From positions 1-11,439 of the forward strand of contig JAEWMV010000002.1 of assembly GCA_023393045.1 (NCBI GenBank): a stretch of DNA of 11,439 nt. The letters are read 5' to 3'. Positions 1 through 7,374 of the stretch are shown piece by piece (within the stretch, counting starts at the first letter, position 1; each line of letters starts with the position of its first letter). Below the pieces are notes generated by a model that had not been told where the DNA came from, ran no database searches, and saw nothing but the letters and a program-made list of their open reading frames with translations. The position numbers and the translations under genes were made by a program. The stretch comes from Bacillota bacterium. Lineage in GTDB: Bacteria > Bacillota > Clostridia > Christensenellales > CAG-138.

Positions 1-28
1 GATATACTTTATGCCATCCCTTGCCGTG

Positions 29-1123
29 CTACACGCGCGAGATGGCGATGACGGGGATGCGCATTTCCTTTTCGTTGAGCCCCGCGTGGGTGGAAAGAAA
101 GCGCCTTGACTTGGCGTCGGGCGCAAGCGCCCTGTCTGCCACGGCGACGGCGATGAAGTCCCCCGCAAAGGAATCGAACTTGGGGTGGGGAATCCCGTTG
201 CCGAATAGCGCAAGACGCTTGATCTCCTCCCGCGTATAGAGGACGTAATTATCTGCGAAGACCGCGCGAAACGCGGCGGGGAAGGCGTCCCTGAACTCTT
301 CTTTGACGTGGAAGGCCGCCGCGCGCGCCTCTATGGAAAAGGGCCGCTCGAGCATTGAAGCAAGCTCAGGATGTTCGCTCACGATGTCATAATCCACGTC
401 GAGATGGCCGTGGTCCGCGGTCACGATGACGAGCGTGTCAGAAAGCGCTGCGACGAACGCACCGATCTTTTCCTCAAGCTCCGCCATGCATGCGCGCACA
501 GGCGGGCTATATGCGCCCCTGTGGTGCATGAGCCCGTCGGGCTCGTCCCAGTGGGCATAGACGTACCTGCGTCCCTCCTTGGCGCACTCCTGTGCGATGG
601 CATTGAGAAAAGCGTCGATTGCGTCCTCGCCTTTGAAGTGGTGCTGGTAAAAACCGCGCGCGCGGCCGGCGCCCGCTTCGTTGATTTTTTCGTATATGCT
701 CTTGTAGGGGATGTACCTTTGCGCCACGTTGTAGTCGGCGGCGGGCAGCTTGGTGGATTTTTCGATGTTGGGGAAAACTTCCACGATTTTGTCGATCTCC
801 TCAAAATAGAGGCTCCAGCCCAGCCAGCCGTGCTCGGCGGGGGTCAGCCCGGTTTCGATGGAGGTGGTGGAGGCTACCGTCGTCGAGGGGAACACCGAAG
901 TGATTTCATCGACAAGGTTTGTTCTGAACAGGCCGTCGGGCGCGAGATGATGCGCGAGGGTATCCATGCCCATGCCGTCGAGCAGCAGCACGACGACGTT
1001 TTTATACGGGCGCTTCAACAGCTCATCCACGCACGTGAGCGTAGGGTGCGCATAGGGCGCGCCGAACTCCTTTAATATGGAGCAGGCGAGGTTGACGGGG
1101 CAACGCGTGTAATCGGGAAACAT
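29..1123 (-). CDS. Alkaline phosphatase superfamily phosphodiesterase / nucleotide pyrophosphatase
   Basis: A 364-residue soluble protein with the metal-site pattern of the type I phosphodiesterase/nucleotide pyrophosphatase branch of the alkaline phosphatase superfamily. Visible two-metal ligands and nucleophile are Asp49 (LLLDGMG), Thr81/Thr82 in FPSTTVAST, Asp193/Asp196 and His200 (HWDEPDGLMH), Asp237-His238 (TADHGH) and His346 (STHAGL). The family hydrolyses phosphodiester, pyrophosphate or phosphonate bonds; the substrate here cannot be read from sequence. There is no signal peptide or membrane helix, so it should act in the cytoplasm. The start is well set: AAAGGAGG lies 4 nt before the ATG. 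It is the last gene visible in a six-gene run, 18 nt after the GNAT gene, and ends in TAG at 29-31. The family call is firm; the exact activity is open. Confidence 0.88.
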   Translation of the reverse strand: MFPDYTRCPVNLACSILKEFGAPYAHPTLTCVDELLKRPYKNVVVLLLDGMGMDTLAHHLAPDGLFRTNLVDEITSVFPSTTVASTTSIETGLTPAEHGWLGWSLYFEEIDKIVEVFPNIEKSTKLPAADYNVAQRYIPYKSIYEKINEAGAGRARGFYQHHFKGEDAIDAFLNAIAQECAKEGRRYVYAHWDEPDGLMHHRGAYSPPVRACMAELEEKIGAFVAALSDTLVIVTADHGHLDVDYDIVSEHPELASMLERPFSIEARAAAFHVKEEFRDAFPAAFRAVFADNYVLYTREEIKRLALFGNGIPHPKFDSFAGDFIAVAVADRALAPDAKSRRFLSTHAGLNEKEMRIPVIAISRV

Positions 1124-1141
1124 GCGTCCTCCTTTATGATG

Positions 1142-1747
1142 CTAGATTCTCCGGACTGCCCTCTCGAAGGCGTACCGGCTGAGGCGGAAGGTCAGCGCAT
1201 CGTAATATTCTCCGTTTATGATATGGCGGTCCTTCTTGCGGCTGACCTCAATAAAGCCGAGTTTTTTGATCAAGCCCTGTACGCGCAGATTTCCCGACCA
1301 GGTCTGCGTATAGATGTCCGTCACGCCGTGCGCATAGAGATAGCGGATGAACAGCGTCCACGCTGCGGTGGCGTACCCCTTGCGGCGCGCCGCCGTCGCG
1401 GGGATGTCGATGCCGATGGCATGGCGGGCGACATAGCGCGTGTAGTTATATTCCTCATCGATATAATAGCAGTTGCACCAGCCGATGTGGGTTTCCTTCC
1501 CATCGTTGGCGCAGATCTGGAAGCTCATGCGCATCGCGTCCTCGTCGAGAGGGTGGGCAAGACGCGCCGCGCATGCCCGGCGGTACTGCTCCTCATTGAA
1601 GGGCTCGTAGAAAATGCTCCTCGGGTCGTTTTCCCACGGCGCATCCCAAGAGAGCCATTCCGTCTCCGCCGTTTGCCAGCGCACGCGGTCCTCCACATCG
1701 CTTGCGATCAGGTCGCGCAGTATCACCCTTTCGTTTTCAAGGCGCAT
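1142..1747 (-). CDS. GNAT family N-acetyltransferase (RimJ/RimL-like)
   Basis: A 201-residue protein that opens with the typical RimJ/RimL-type strand (RLENERVILRDL). It carries a GNAT acetyl-CoA pyrophosphate-binding segment at about residues 112-135, where RRKGYATAA fits the (R/Q)xxGx(G/A) motif. The distal IYTQTWSGN...LIKKLGF segment (about 145-165) is also usual in this family. It should move an acetyl group from acetyl-CoA to an amine on a small molecule or protein; the target is unknown. GGAGG lies 7 nt before the ATG. It sits 43 nt downstream of the 189-aa gene and 18 nt upstream of the phosphodiesterase gene, which suggests one transcript. Co-location with an ANT(6)-like gene could hint at antibiotic modification, but this is inference. 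Confidence 0.87.
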   Translation of the reverse strand: MRLENERVILRDLIASDVEDRVRWQTAETEWLSWDAPWENDPRSIFYEPFNEEQYRRACAARLAHPLDEDAMRMSFQICANDGKETHIGWCNCYYIDEEYNYTRYVARHAIGIDIPATAARRKGYATAAWTLFIRYLYAHGVTDIYTQTWSGNLRVQGLIKKLGFIEVSRKKDRHIINGEYYDALTFRLSRYAFERAVRRI

Positions 1748-1790
1748 GGCCCCACCTCCGTGCGGGTCTTCGTATCCGGACGCGTCCGGC

Positions 1791-2360
1791 CTAGCCGAGG
1801 AGCTTCCGGATGTCCCTTTCCGTCAGCAGCGCGAGCATGCCGCGGGCGGCGGATTCGTCGGGCGGGCGTGTTGGAACACCGGCCCTTTCTTCCCAACGCG
1901 CGTAGGTTCCCCAGCAGAAGGAGCTCCAATTCGGGTTCATGGTTCTCTCGCGCTTCACGGCGGTCACAAGCAGCTGCGAAAACAGCTCGTCCATGCATTC
2001 GTTGAAGGCTTTTCCAGAAAGCATGAGCATATTTTTGATGTCCACGCTCGTGGTGAGCCCGGCGGTTTCGACGAATGCGTAAACCTGTCGTGCCCCTTCG
2101 GACACGGCCTCGAGCTTTTGCCTGTAAGGCTTGACCTGATAGTAAAACTCCCGCGACAAGTATGAAACCCGCCCGCGGTAAAGCTTGCTGTAAAACACCT
2201 CGCCCTGCTCGATGAGATAAACGATGGCATTCCAGTCCCCGCCCACGGTATCGAGCGAGGGCAGGAATTTGTTTTCGTTGCAAAGGAGTATGCCGTTTTT
2301 GGCAAAGTACGCGCGCAGGGGCGCCGCGGCGGAGGGGGCGGGGGTATCGCACATACTCAT
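1791..2360 (-). CDS. Hypothetical protein, possible AlkZ-related winged-helix protein
   Basis: A 189-residue protein not firmly identified. The first half contains an aromatic-rich segment (about residues 40-85: GDWNAIVYLIEQGEVF, YLSREFYYQVKPYR). The second half, about residues 90-140, reads as a winged helix (VYAFVETAGLTTSVDIKNML, then an ECMDELFSQLLV helix). A WSSFCWGTYARWEE stretch follows at about 145-158. From memory of family layout this resembles short AlkZ-related proteins, relatives of the HTH_42/AlkZ DNA glycosylases, but it is about half their length, so activity on DNA is not shown. Two starts are possible: AAGGAG is 4 nt before the ATG at 2360 and 10 nt before the in-frame ATG at 2354. 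It lies 24 nt after the metallophosphoesterase gene. Confidence 0.75.
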   Translation of the reverse strand: MSMCDTPAPSAAAPLRAYFAKNGILLCNENKFLPSLDTVGGDWNAIVYLIEQGEVFYSKLYRGRVSYLSREFYYQVKPYRQKLEAVSEGARQVYAFVETAGLTTSVDIKNMLMLSGKAFNECMDELFSQLLVTAVKRERTMNPNWSSFCWGTYARWEERAGVPTRPPDESAARGMLALLTERDIRKLLG

Positions 2361-2384
2361 TGCACTCCTTTCAGGGCGGGGTGG

Positions 2385-3236
2385 TCATAGGCCAAGTTCA
2401 GCGGCGGCCTGCTGCCAGTGTTTTTCCGGGATGCATAAAGAGGTATCCGCTCCATCTTCTCGGGCAAGCCGGAAAGCCGCTTGCAGCAAGTGCAAAGTAG
2501 CGTTAGCTCCCGTGCGCACCGTGTGTTGGACGGCTTTTGCCCACCATTTTGCCTTTTCCATATAATCGGGCGAGGCAAACCCGGCAAGCGCTGCGTCCCT
2601 GTCGTACGGGACGCTCATCAGGCATGCCGACCATCCGTCGCGCGTATCCTCCAGCATAACGAATTGCGCCGTGTTGGCAACGCCGATTGCTAAACCGACG
2701 CTTCCCGTGAAGATAACGGTCTTCGCGCCAAGCGGCACCGCTTTTTGCTGGTGCGTATGCCCGCACAACAGCAAATCGGATGGAAGACCGTCCGCGCACT
2801 CTCTCATACGCGCTTGATTATCATAGATCCATTCGTGCGCGTTTTCGGGGGACGCGTGACACACGGCGAATGGGGGACACCCATCGAGGACGATCATCGC
2901 CGCGATGGGCATTGCCTCAAAGAAGCGGATGTCAGCCTCCGTAAGGTTATTATAGGTATAGAGCAGCGAGCCGAATTGCGAGCCGTCGCGCCAGTGCTCG
3001 CTTTGCCCATGATGGCGGGCGATCATGTAATCCTCGCGGTTCCCGCGTATGAACCGGGTGACAAATCGCGCCGCGCACTCGCGCAGCAGTTCCATCGTTT
3101 TCTGCGGGCAGGGAAAGTCACTGACATAATCCCCCATGAACACGATGCCGTCGACTTTGGCGGAATCGATAGAATCAAGCACCGCCTGCAAAGCGATGTG
3201 GTTGCTGTGGATATCCCCGATTACGGCAATTTTCAT
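2385..3236 (-). CDS. Metallophosphoesterase, YfcE/MJ0936-like
   Basis: A 283-residue calcineurin-like phosphoesterase. All the classic metal-binding blocks are present: GDIHSN (Asp8, His10), GDY (Asp36), GNRE (Asn66, where many relatives have GNHE), CHASPE (His127) and GHTH (His160, His162). This pattern fits the YfcE/MJ0936 group of small cytoplasmic phosphodiesterases. A tail of roughly 70 residues after the core lacks recognised motifs. The reading frame can be extended to a GTG at 3260, but the beta strand KIAVIGDIHSN begins the family fold, so I place the start at the ATG at 3236, with a modest CGGGA about 8 nt upstream. The gap to the gene before it is 64 nt and to the next about 24 nt. 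The substrate is unknown. Confidence 0.88.
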   Translation of the reverse strand: MKIAVIGDIHSNHIALQAVLDSIDSAKVDGIVFMGDYVSDFPCPQKTMELLRECAARFVTRFIRGNREDYMIARHHGQSEHWRDGSQFGSLLYTYNNLTEADIRFFEAMPIAAMIVLDGCPPFAVCHASPENAHEWIYDNQARMRECADGLPSDLLLCGHTHQQKAVPLGAKTVIFTGSVGLAIGVANTAQFVMLEDTRDGWSACLMSVPYDRDAALAGFASPDYMEKAKWWAKAVQHTVRTGANATLHLLQAAFRLAREDGADTSLCIPEKHWQQAAAELGL

Positions 3237-3300
3237 GACTGCATCCCGCATGGGAAACACAAGTCTTCTTGCCTTGGGGCATACAACGTAAGTCGCGCGC

Positions 3301-3792
3301 TCATAAAATCTCCTTCAGATAAGCAAACGCTTCCCGCATGCGCTCCTCCTCCACGCCCGCAAAACGAAAACAGATATGCATTTCCTGCTCGCGCGACTCT
3401 TCGATGAGCGCGGGGACGCGGCGCGCATCCATGCCCGTATGATAGAAGTCCGAAAGGTAGTCCTCCGCGCCGTAAACCTCAACGGTGAAACGCGCGCTCA
3501 ACGCGGCATAGTCAATGGAAAGCGCCAAATCCCTGTCGAGCGTCAGTTCCAGCCACGCGGAGGAATCGAGGCCGATGCCAAAGTCGGCGGCGTTGGCGAC
3601 ACCCGTGATCGCGATTTCCGGCAGCGGAAAATATTCGGTCTGAAACGCGCCATCCACGAGCGTTTCATGCAGATTGCAATAGAGCAGCCGCGCCTCGTAG
3701 CCCAGACCACAGATGATTTTGAGCGCGGCCTTTCCGCTTTCGTGCAGAGGACGGTAAATATCGTTCAACTGCGCGCGCAAATCCTTTTCCAT
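3301..3792 (-). CDS. Conserved-looking hypothetical protein, 163 aa
   Basis: I do not recognise this protein. It is soluble and acidic, with no signal peptide, membrane helix or catalytic motif that I can name. Residues 1-35 look helical (RAQLNDIYRPLHESGKAALK), the middle is rich in alternating hydrophobic residues suggesting beta strands (FPLPEIAITG, AWLELTLDRDLALS, ARFTVEVYG), and the end is helical (EEERMREAFAYLKEIL). The mRNA reads straight on from the ANT(6)-like gene: its ATG is 4 nt past that gene's TAG, and its GGAGGGAG ribosome site lies inside that gene's last codons. Translational coupling and a linked role are therefore likely. Its reality as a gene is supported by the tight spacing and a full-length open frame. 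Confidence 0.78.
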   Translation of the reverse strand: MEKDLRAQLNDIYRPLHESGKAALKIICGLGYEARLLYCNLHETLVDGAFQTEYFPLPEIAITGVANAADFGIGLDSSAWLELTLDRDLALSIDYAALSARFTVEVYGAEDYLSDFYHTGMDARRVPALIEESREQEMHICFRFAGVEEERMREAFAYLKEIL

Positions 3793-3796
3793 GCCG

Positions 3797-4651
3797 CTAT
3801 TCTCCCTCCATGCTCGCCCGCACGCTTTGAAGATACTTAGTCATGTTCGTGTCGTCCTGCTCGTTGTAGCAAAAGCCCATATGTTCGCCCACGCGGCGCG
3901 CGGCTTTTCCAAAGAGTACCATGGCGGCAAACACGGCGTCCCAGATATGTGCGGGGCGCGCGTCGGAATAGACGCGCTCGTAGGCCGCGTAGTCCTCCGC
4001 GCAAAGGTAGCGCTTATAATACTTGCCGAGTTTCCCCGGGGTCACGGCGAAATTGTGCTGCGCGCCGACGGTCCAGTCCAGCATGAAATGCAGTTCCTCA
4101 TATACGACCGTGTGCAGCATACGGAAGACATAAGGGATTTCATCCCGCGCAAGCCCTTTGGCGACGTTTTGCATGCACCAGAGGAAGTTGTTGCAGCAGG
4201 AGTCATATTCAAACTTCGCCGGCGGCTTTGTCCAATAGTCCCTGTCGCTCGGGGGAGGGAAGGGGGGGAGCAGGCCGTCCTTGTCGAGCAGGAGTATGCT
4301 CTCGCTGTCGTTCTCTATGCGCGCTTTGTATTCTTCGATGGGAACGAGCGTCAGGTCGATGCGATTGCCGTCCGAAAAGAGCATCAGGTAGGCGAAGCAT
4401 CCGTCCCCCGCGGGGTCGCGCATGGTTTCGGGCATCTGGAGCATGACGCGCTCCCCGAAGCGGTCGATCCACGCGTGATTTGAGGTGAAGGAGGCGAGAT
4501 CGCGCACGATATAAACGATGTCGTAATCCTGATAGATATCCCTGGGCGCGTTAGGGTTTGCCCGCGAGCCGTTCATGATGACGGCGCGTACGCGCGCGTC
4601 GCTCTCGGCCGTCGTGAGTATGAGGTCCATCATCTGTTCTTCGCTTCTCAT
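3797..4651 (-). CDS. aadK: Aminoglycoside 6-adenylyltransferase-like nucleotidyltransferase (ANT(6)/AadK family)
   Basis: A 284-residue nucleotidyltransferase of the ANT(6) family, the usual length for AadK. The family transfers AMP from ATP to the 6-hydroxyl of streptomycin. Visible features are the nucleotide-binding NGSRAN (residues 27-32), the metal-binding Asp pair in QDYDIVYIV (Asp42, Asp44), a third acidic residue in RIDL (Asp99), and the family block YDSCCNNFLWCMQNVAKGL (149-167) before a helical C-terminal half. The frame is open further upstream, but the ATG at 4651 has GGGAGG 6 nt ahead, and the upstream stretch crosses a promoter and terminator, so the longer form is rejected. It heads the six-gene operon. 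Chromosomal members do not always give resistance, so the streptomycin substrate is inference. The aadK symbol marks the family, not a proven orthologue. Confidence 0.87.
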   Translation of the reverse strand: MRSEEQMMDLILTTAESDARVRAVIMNGSRANPNAPRDIYQDYDIVYIVRDLASFTSNHAWIDRFGERVMLQMPETMRDPAGDGCFAYLMLFSDGNRIDLTLVPIEEYKARIENDSESILLLDKDGLLPPFPPPSDRDYWTKPPAKFEYDSCCNNFLWCMQNVAKGLARDEIPYVFRMLHTVVYEELHFMLDWTVGAQHNFAVTPGKLGKYYKRYLCAEDYAAYERVYSDARPAHIWDAVFAAMVLFGKAARRVGEHMGFCYNEQDDTNMTKYLQSVRASMEGE

Positions 4652-4677
4652 GCACGCCCTCCCATACCAAGCATTTT

Positions 4678-4694
4678 TACCCATATCATGGGTA
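4678..4694. promoter_or_regulatory. Inverted repeat, candidate operator over -10/start site
   Basis: TACCCAT, a 3-nt centre ATC, then ATGGGTA form a perfect 7-bp inverted repeat. It overlaps the -10 box (4691-4696) and covers the transcription start expected near 4684 for the minus-strand ANT(6) operon, a typical place for a repressor to bind. The regulator is unknown, and in the RNA it could also form a small 5' hairpin. Confidence 0.45.
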
Positions 4695-4719
4695 TAACAA
4701 AAAACGCCGCGCGGGTCAA
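4691..4719 (-). promoter_or_regulatory. Sigma-A-type promoter of the ANT(6)-led operon
   Basis: Read on the minus strand, TTGACC (4714-4719) is followed by exactly 17 nt and then TATACC (4691-4696). The start would fall near 4684, giving a leader of about 30 nt before the ATG at 4651. The -35 box lies in the loop of the terminator that ends the upstream operon, and the -10 box lies in an inverted repeat. Confidence 0.6.
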
Positions 4720-4729
4720 GCGCACGGCG
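4699..4729 (-). terminator. Intrinsic terminator of the perR-katG-ybaN operon
   Basis: On the minus strand, a 9-bp GC-rich stem (arms 4721-4729 and 4705-4713, with one G-U pair) closes a 7-nt loop and is followed at once by six T (4699-4704). It begins about 8 nt after the ybaN TGA at 4738-4740. This is a textbook rho-independent terminator. On the plus strand no T-run follows, so it works in one direction only. Confidence 0.85.
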
Positions 4730-4737
4730 GCAAAAAG

Positions 4738-5106
4738 TCAAAGGGTTTTGAGCGTGAGGATGTGGATGCTCACCGCAATCCCCACGGCGACGAGTATCAA
4801 ATCCACGTAGAGCGGCTTCACCAGTATGATGGAGAGTATGAGCGAAGCCCAGAGGAAGACGAGCGTGCCGATCTTCGCCTTTTTGCGCACGGCGCGGTGC
4901 TCGGTATAGTCCCGTATGTATGCGCCGAACACCTTGTGGTTGATGAGCCAGTCGTGCAGCTTTTCCGAGCCGCGCAAAAAGCAGAAAGAGGCGAGCAATA
5001 AAAACGGCGTCGTCGGCCAGACGGGTATGAAAATGCCGATCAACCCCGCGGCAAGGGCGAGCAGCCCCGCCGCGGTATAGAGAAAGCGCTTTGTTTTCTT
5101 TGGCAT
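4738..5106 (-). CDS. ybaN: YbaN/DUF454 family small membrane protein
   Basis: A 122-residue integral membrane protein with the DUF454 signature: a basic start (MPKKTKR), a first hydrophobic helix rich in Gly/Ala (about residues 8-28), the hallmark PTTPFLLLASFCFLRGSEKL (31-50), a loop (HDWLINHKVFGAYIRDY) and two further helices (about 78-95 and 98-118). The molecular function of the family is not established. An upstream extension of the frame lacks the family fold; the ATG at 5106 has GGAG 6 nt ahead. It is 59 nt behind katG, with a hairpin between, and is followed by a strong terminator, so it is probably the last gene of the peroxide operon. In similar anaerobes a membrane-stress link would fit, but that is only inference. 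Confidence 0.9.
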   Translation of the reverse strand: MPKKTKRFLYTAAGLLALAAGLIGIFIPVWPTTPFLLLASFCFLRGSEKLHDWLINHKVFGAYIRDYTEHRAVRKKAKIGTLVFLWASLILSIILVKPLYVDLILVAVGIAVSIHILTLKTL

Positions 5107-5121
5107 TCGTTGCTCCATGCA

Positions 5122-5155
5122 GCGCAAAGGGGGAGCGGGTGGCTCCCCCCTGCGC
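5122..5155. other. Long hairpin between katG and ybaN
   Basis: Arms GGGGGAGC (5129-5136) and GCTCCCCC (5142-5149) pair around a 5-nt loop and are extended by GCGCA/TGCGC (5122-5126 with 5151-5155) across a small internal mismatch. On the minus strand only TTT follows the inner stem, so it is a poor full terminator. It may act as a partial terminator, or as an RNA processing or stability element that lowers ybaN relative to katG. Confidence 0.5.
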
Positions 5156-5165
5156 AATCGTCCTG

Positions 5166-7361
5166 TTACGCGAGGTCGAACCTGTCCGCGTTCATGATCT
5201 TGTTCCACGCAGCGATAAAGTCTTCTACGAACTTCTCCTTCGCATCGCTTGCGGCGTACACCTCCGAAAGCGCGCGCAGTATCGAGTTCGAGCCGAAGAT
5301 GAGGTCCACGCGCGTGGCCGTCCACTTGAGCTCGTTCGTCTTCCTGTCCCTGCCCTCGAACAAATCCTCGTCCTTGGATATGGGCTTCCACACCGTGCCC
5401 ATGTCGAGCAGGTTGACAAAAAAGTCGTTGGTGAGCGCCTCCGGCCGTTTGGTGAGCACGCCGTGAGGGGCGTTTTTGTAGTTGGCGTTAAGCGCGCGCA
5501 TGCCGCCTACGAGCACGGTCAATTCGGGCGCGGTGAGCGTCAGTAATTGTGCGCGGTCGACGAACATTTCCTCGGCGGAAACGGAGAACTTCGCCTTTTG
5601 ATAATTCCTGAATCCGTCCGCCTTGGGCTCGAGCACCGCGAAGGAAGCTTCGTCCGTCTGCTGCGCCGTCGCGTCCGTGCGCCCGGGCAGGAAGGGCACC
5701 GTCACCTCAAAGCCCGCGTTTTTCGCGGCCTTTTCGATGGCCGCGGCGCCGCCCAAAACGATGAGGTCGGCGAGGGAAACCTTTTTGCCGTCGCTGCGGC
5801 CTTCGTTGAATTCCTTTTGTATGTCTTCGAGCGCCGAAAGAACCTTCTGCAATTTGGCGGGTTCGTTGGCCTCCCAGTCCTTCTGCGGGGCGAGGCGTAT
5901 GCGCGCCCCGTTTGCGCCACCGCGCTTGTCAGAGCCGCGGAAGGTAGAGGCGGAAGCCCAAGCGGTGGACACGAGCTCCGGTATGGTGAGGCCGGAAGCG
6001 AGCAGCTTCGCTTTGAGCGCTTTGATGTCCGCCTCGCTAATGAGCGCGTAGTCGCGCGCGGGTATGGGGTCCTGCCAGATCAGGTCCTCTTTGGGAACGT
6101 CCGGCCCGAGGTAGCGGGCGCGGGGGCCCATGTCGCGATGGGTGAGCTTGAACCATGCGCGCGCGAACGCGTCCGCAAAGAGAGCGGGGTTCTCGAGGTA
6201 GCGCCGCGCGACGGCCGCGAACTTCGGGTCAAAGCGCAGGGAAAGGTCGGCCGTGGTCATCATGGGACGCAGTTTCTTCTTCGGGTCGTGCGCGTCCACA
6301 ACCATGTCCTCTTCCTCAACGTCCTTAGCCAGCCACTGGTTTGCGCCCGCGGGGCTTTTCACAAGCTCCCACTCGTATTTAAAGAGCGTTTTGAGATAGC
6401 CCATGTCCCAACGCGTGGGATTGGCCTTCCATGCGCCCTCTATGCCGCTGCCCGTGGTATCACCCGCGTTGCCCGTGCCAAAGCTGTTCTTCCAGCCAAG
6501 CCCCATCTGCTCGATGGGCGCGGCCTCGGGCTCGGGGCCCACAAGCGTTGCGCTGCCCGCGCCGTGGCATTTGCCAAACGTGTGCCCGCCCGCGATGAGC
6601 GCCACGGTCTCCTCGTCGTTCATCGCCATGCGCGCGAAGGTCTCCCGCACATCGCGGCCGCTCGCCACGGGGTCGGGATTGCCGTTGGGGCCTTCCGGAT
6701 TCACGTAGATGAGGCCCATCTGCACGGCGGCAAGCGGGTTTTCAAGGTCGCGCTCGCCGGAATAGCGCTCGTCCGCGAGCCACTTGCCCTCCGAGCCCCA
6801 GTAGATGTCCCGCTCTGGCTCCCACACGTCCTCGCGGCCGCCCGCGAAGCCGAAGGGCTTCAAGCCCATGGATTCTATGGCGCAGTTGCCTGCGAGTATC
6901 ATCAAATCCGCCCAGGATATCTTCTGCCCGTATTTCTGCTTGATGGGCCAGAGCAGGCGGCGCGCCTTGTCGAGGTTGACGTTATCCGGCCAGCTGTTGA
7001 GCGGTGCGAAGCGCTGCGTGCCGCTTCCCGCGCCGCCGCGCCCGTCGCCCAGGCGGTACGTGCCCGCGCTGTGCCACGCCATGCGGATGAACAGCGGCCC
7101 GTAATGGCCGTAATCGGCGGGCCACCAGTCCTGCGAGTCGGTCATCAGCTTGAAGAGGTCCTGCTTTACGGCGTTGAGGTCGAGCTTTTTGAACTCCTCC
7201 GCGTAGTTGAACTCCGCGCCCAGGGGGTTGCTTTGTTCGGAGTTCTGGTGAAGGATGTCGAGGTTGAGCTGGTTGGGCCACCAGTCCCGGTTGGAGGTGC
7301 CTCCGCCCGCAGTGGCTTTGCGTGTTCTGCCCGTGACAGGGCATTTGAGCATCTCGTCCAT
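5166..7361 (-). CDS. katG: Catalase-peroxidase KatG
   Basis: A full-length 731-residue bifunctional haem catalase-peroxidase, which breaks down hydrogen peroxide and oxidises donors with it. All signature residues are visible: distal Arg93, Trp96 and His97 in IRMAWHSAGTYR; Tyr219 (IYVNPEGPNG) and Met245 (FARMAMNDEET), which with Trp96 should form the Met-Tyr-Trp crosslink needed for catalase action; and proximal haem-ligand His260 in GGHTFGKCHGAG. The second, haem-less KatG repeat is complete and the protein ends in DRFDLA as usual. There is no signal peptide, so it is cytoplasmic. AAGGAGG lies 5 nt before the ATG at 7361 and overlaps the end of perR 13 bp away, so perR and katG share one transcript. 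A later in-frame Met at codon 4 has no better ribosome site. Confidence 0.98.
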   Translation of the reverse strand: MDEMLKCPVTGRTRKATAGGGTSNRDWWPNQLNLDILHQNSEQSNPLGAEFNYAEEFKKLDLNAVKQDLFKLMTDSQDWWPADYGHYGPLFIRMAWHSAGTYRLGDGRGGAGSGTQRFAPLNSWPDNVNLDKARRLLWPIKQKYGQKISWADLMILAGNCAIESMGLKPFGFAGGREDVWEPERDIYWGSEGKWLADERYSGERDLENPLAAVQMGLIYVNPEGPNGNPDPVASGRDVRETFARMAMNDEETVALIAGGHTFGKCHGAGSATLVGPEPEAAPIEQMGLGWKNSFGTGNAGDTTGSGIEGAWKANPTRWDMGYLKTLFKYEWELVKSPAGANQWLAKDVEEEDMVVDAHDPKKKLRPMMTTADLSLRFDPKFAAVARRYLENPALFADAFARAWFKLTHRDMGPRARYLGPDVPKEDLIWQDPIPARDYALISEADIKALKAKLLASGLTIPELVSTAWASASTFRGSDKRGGANGARIRLAPQKDWEANEPAKLQKVLSALEDIQKEFNEGRSDGKKVSLADLIVLGGAAAIEKAAKNAGFEVTVPFLPGRTDATAQQTDEASFAVLEPKADGFRNYQKAKFSVSAEEMFVDRAQLLTLTAPELTVLVGGMRALNANYKNAPHGVLTKRPEALTNDFFVNLLDMGTVWKPISKDEDLFEGRDRKTNELKWTATRVDLIFGSNSILRALSEVYAASDAKEKFVEDFIAAWNKIMNADRFDLA

Positions 7362-7374
7362 GTGTGCCTCCTTC

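Noticed and set aside
1776..1789. Perfect palindrome CCGGACGCGTCCGG between the 189-aa and GNAT genes
   Set aside because: It folds to only a 5-bp stem with a CGCG loop and has no T-run. In GC-rich DNA within an operon it is too weak to call a terminator or operator.
1136..2005. Plus-strand open frame (289 aa) across the GNAT and 189-aa genes
   Set aside because: It spans two minus-strand genes and their gap. The composition is that of an antisense shadow, while the minus-strand genes have good ribosome sites.
4652..4741. N-terminal extension of the ANT(6)-like protein by 30 residues
   Set aside because: It would cross the upstream terminator and the gene's own promoter. GGGAGG sits 6 nt before the shorter ATG, and 284 aa is the family length.
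5107..5391. N-terminal extension of the YbaN/DUF454 protein by 95 residues
   Set aside because: The extra part is antisense-like Arg/Gly-rich sequence overlapping the end of katG in another frame. The DUF454 fold begins at the Met at 5106, with GGAG ahead.
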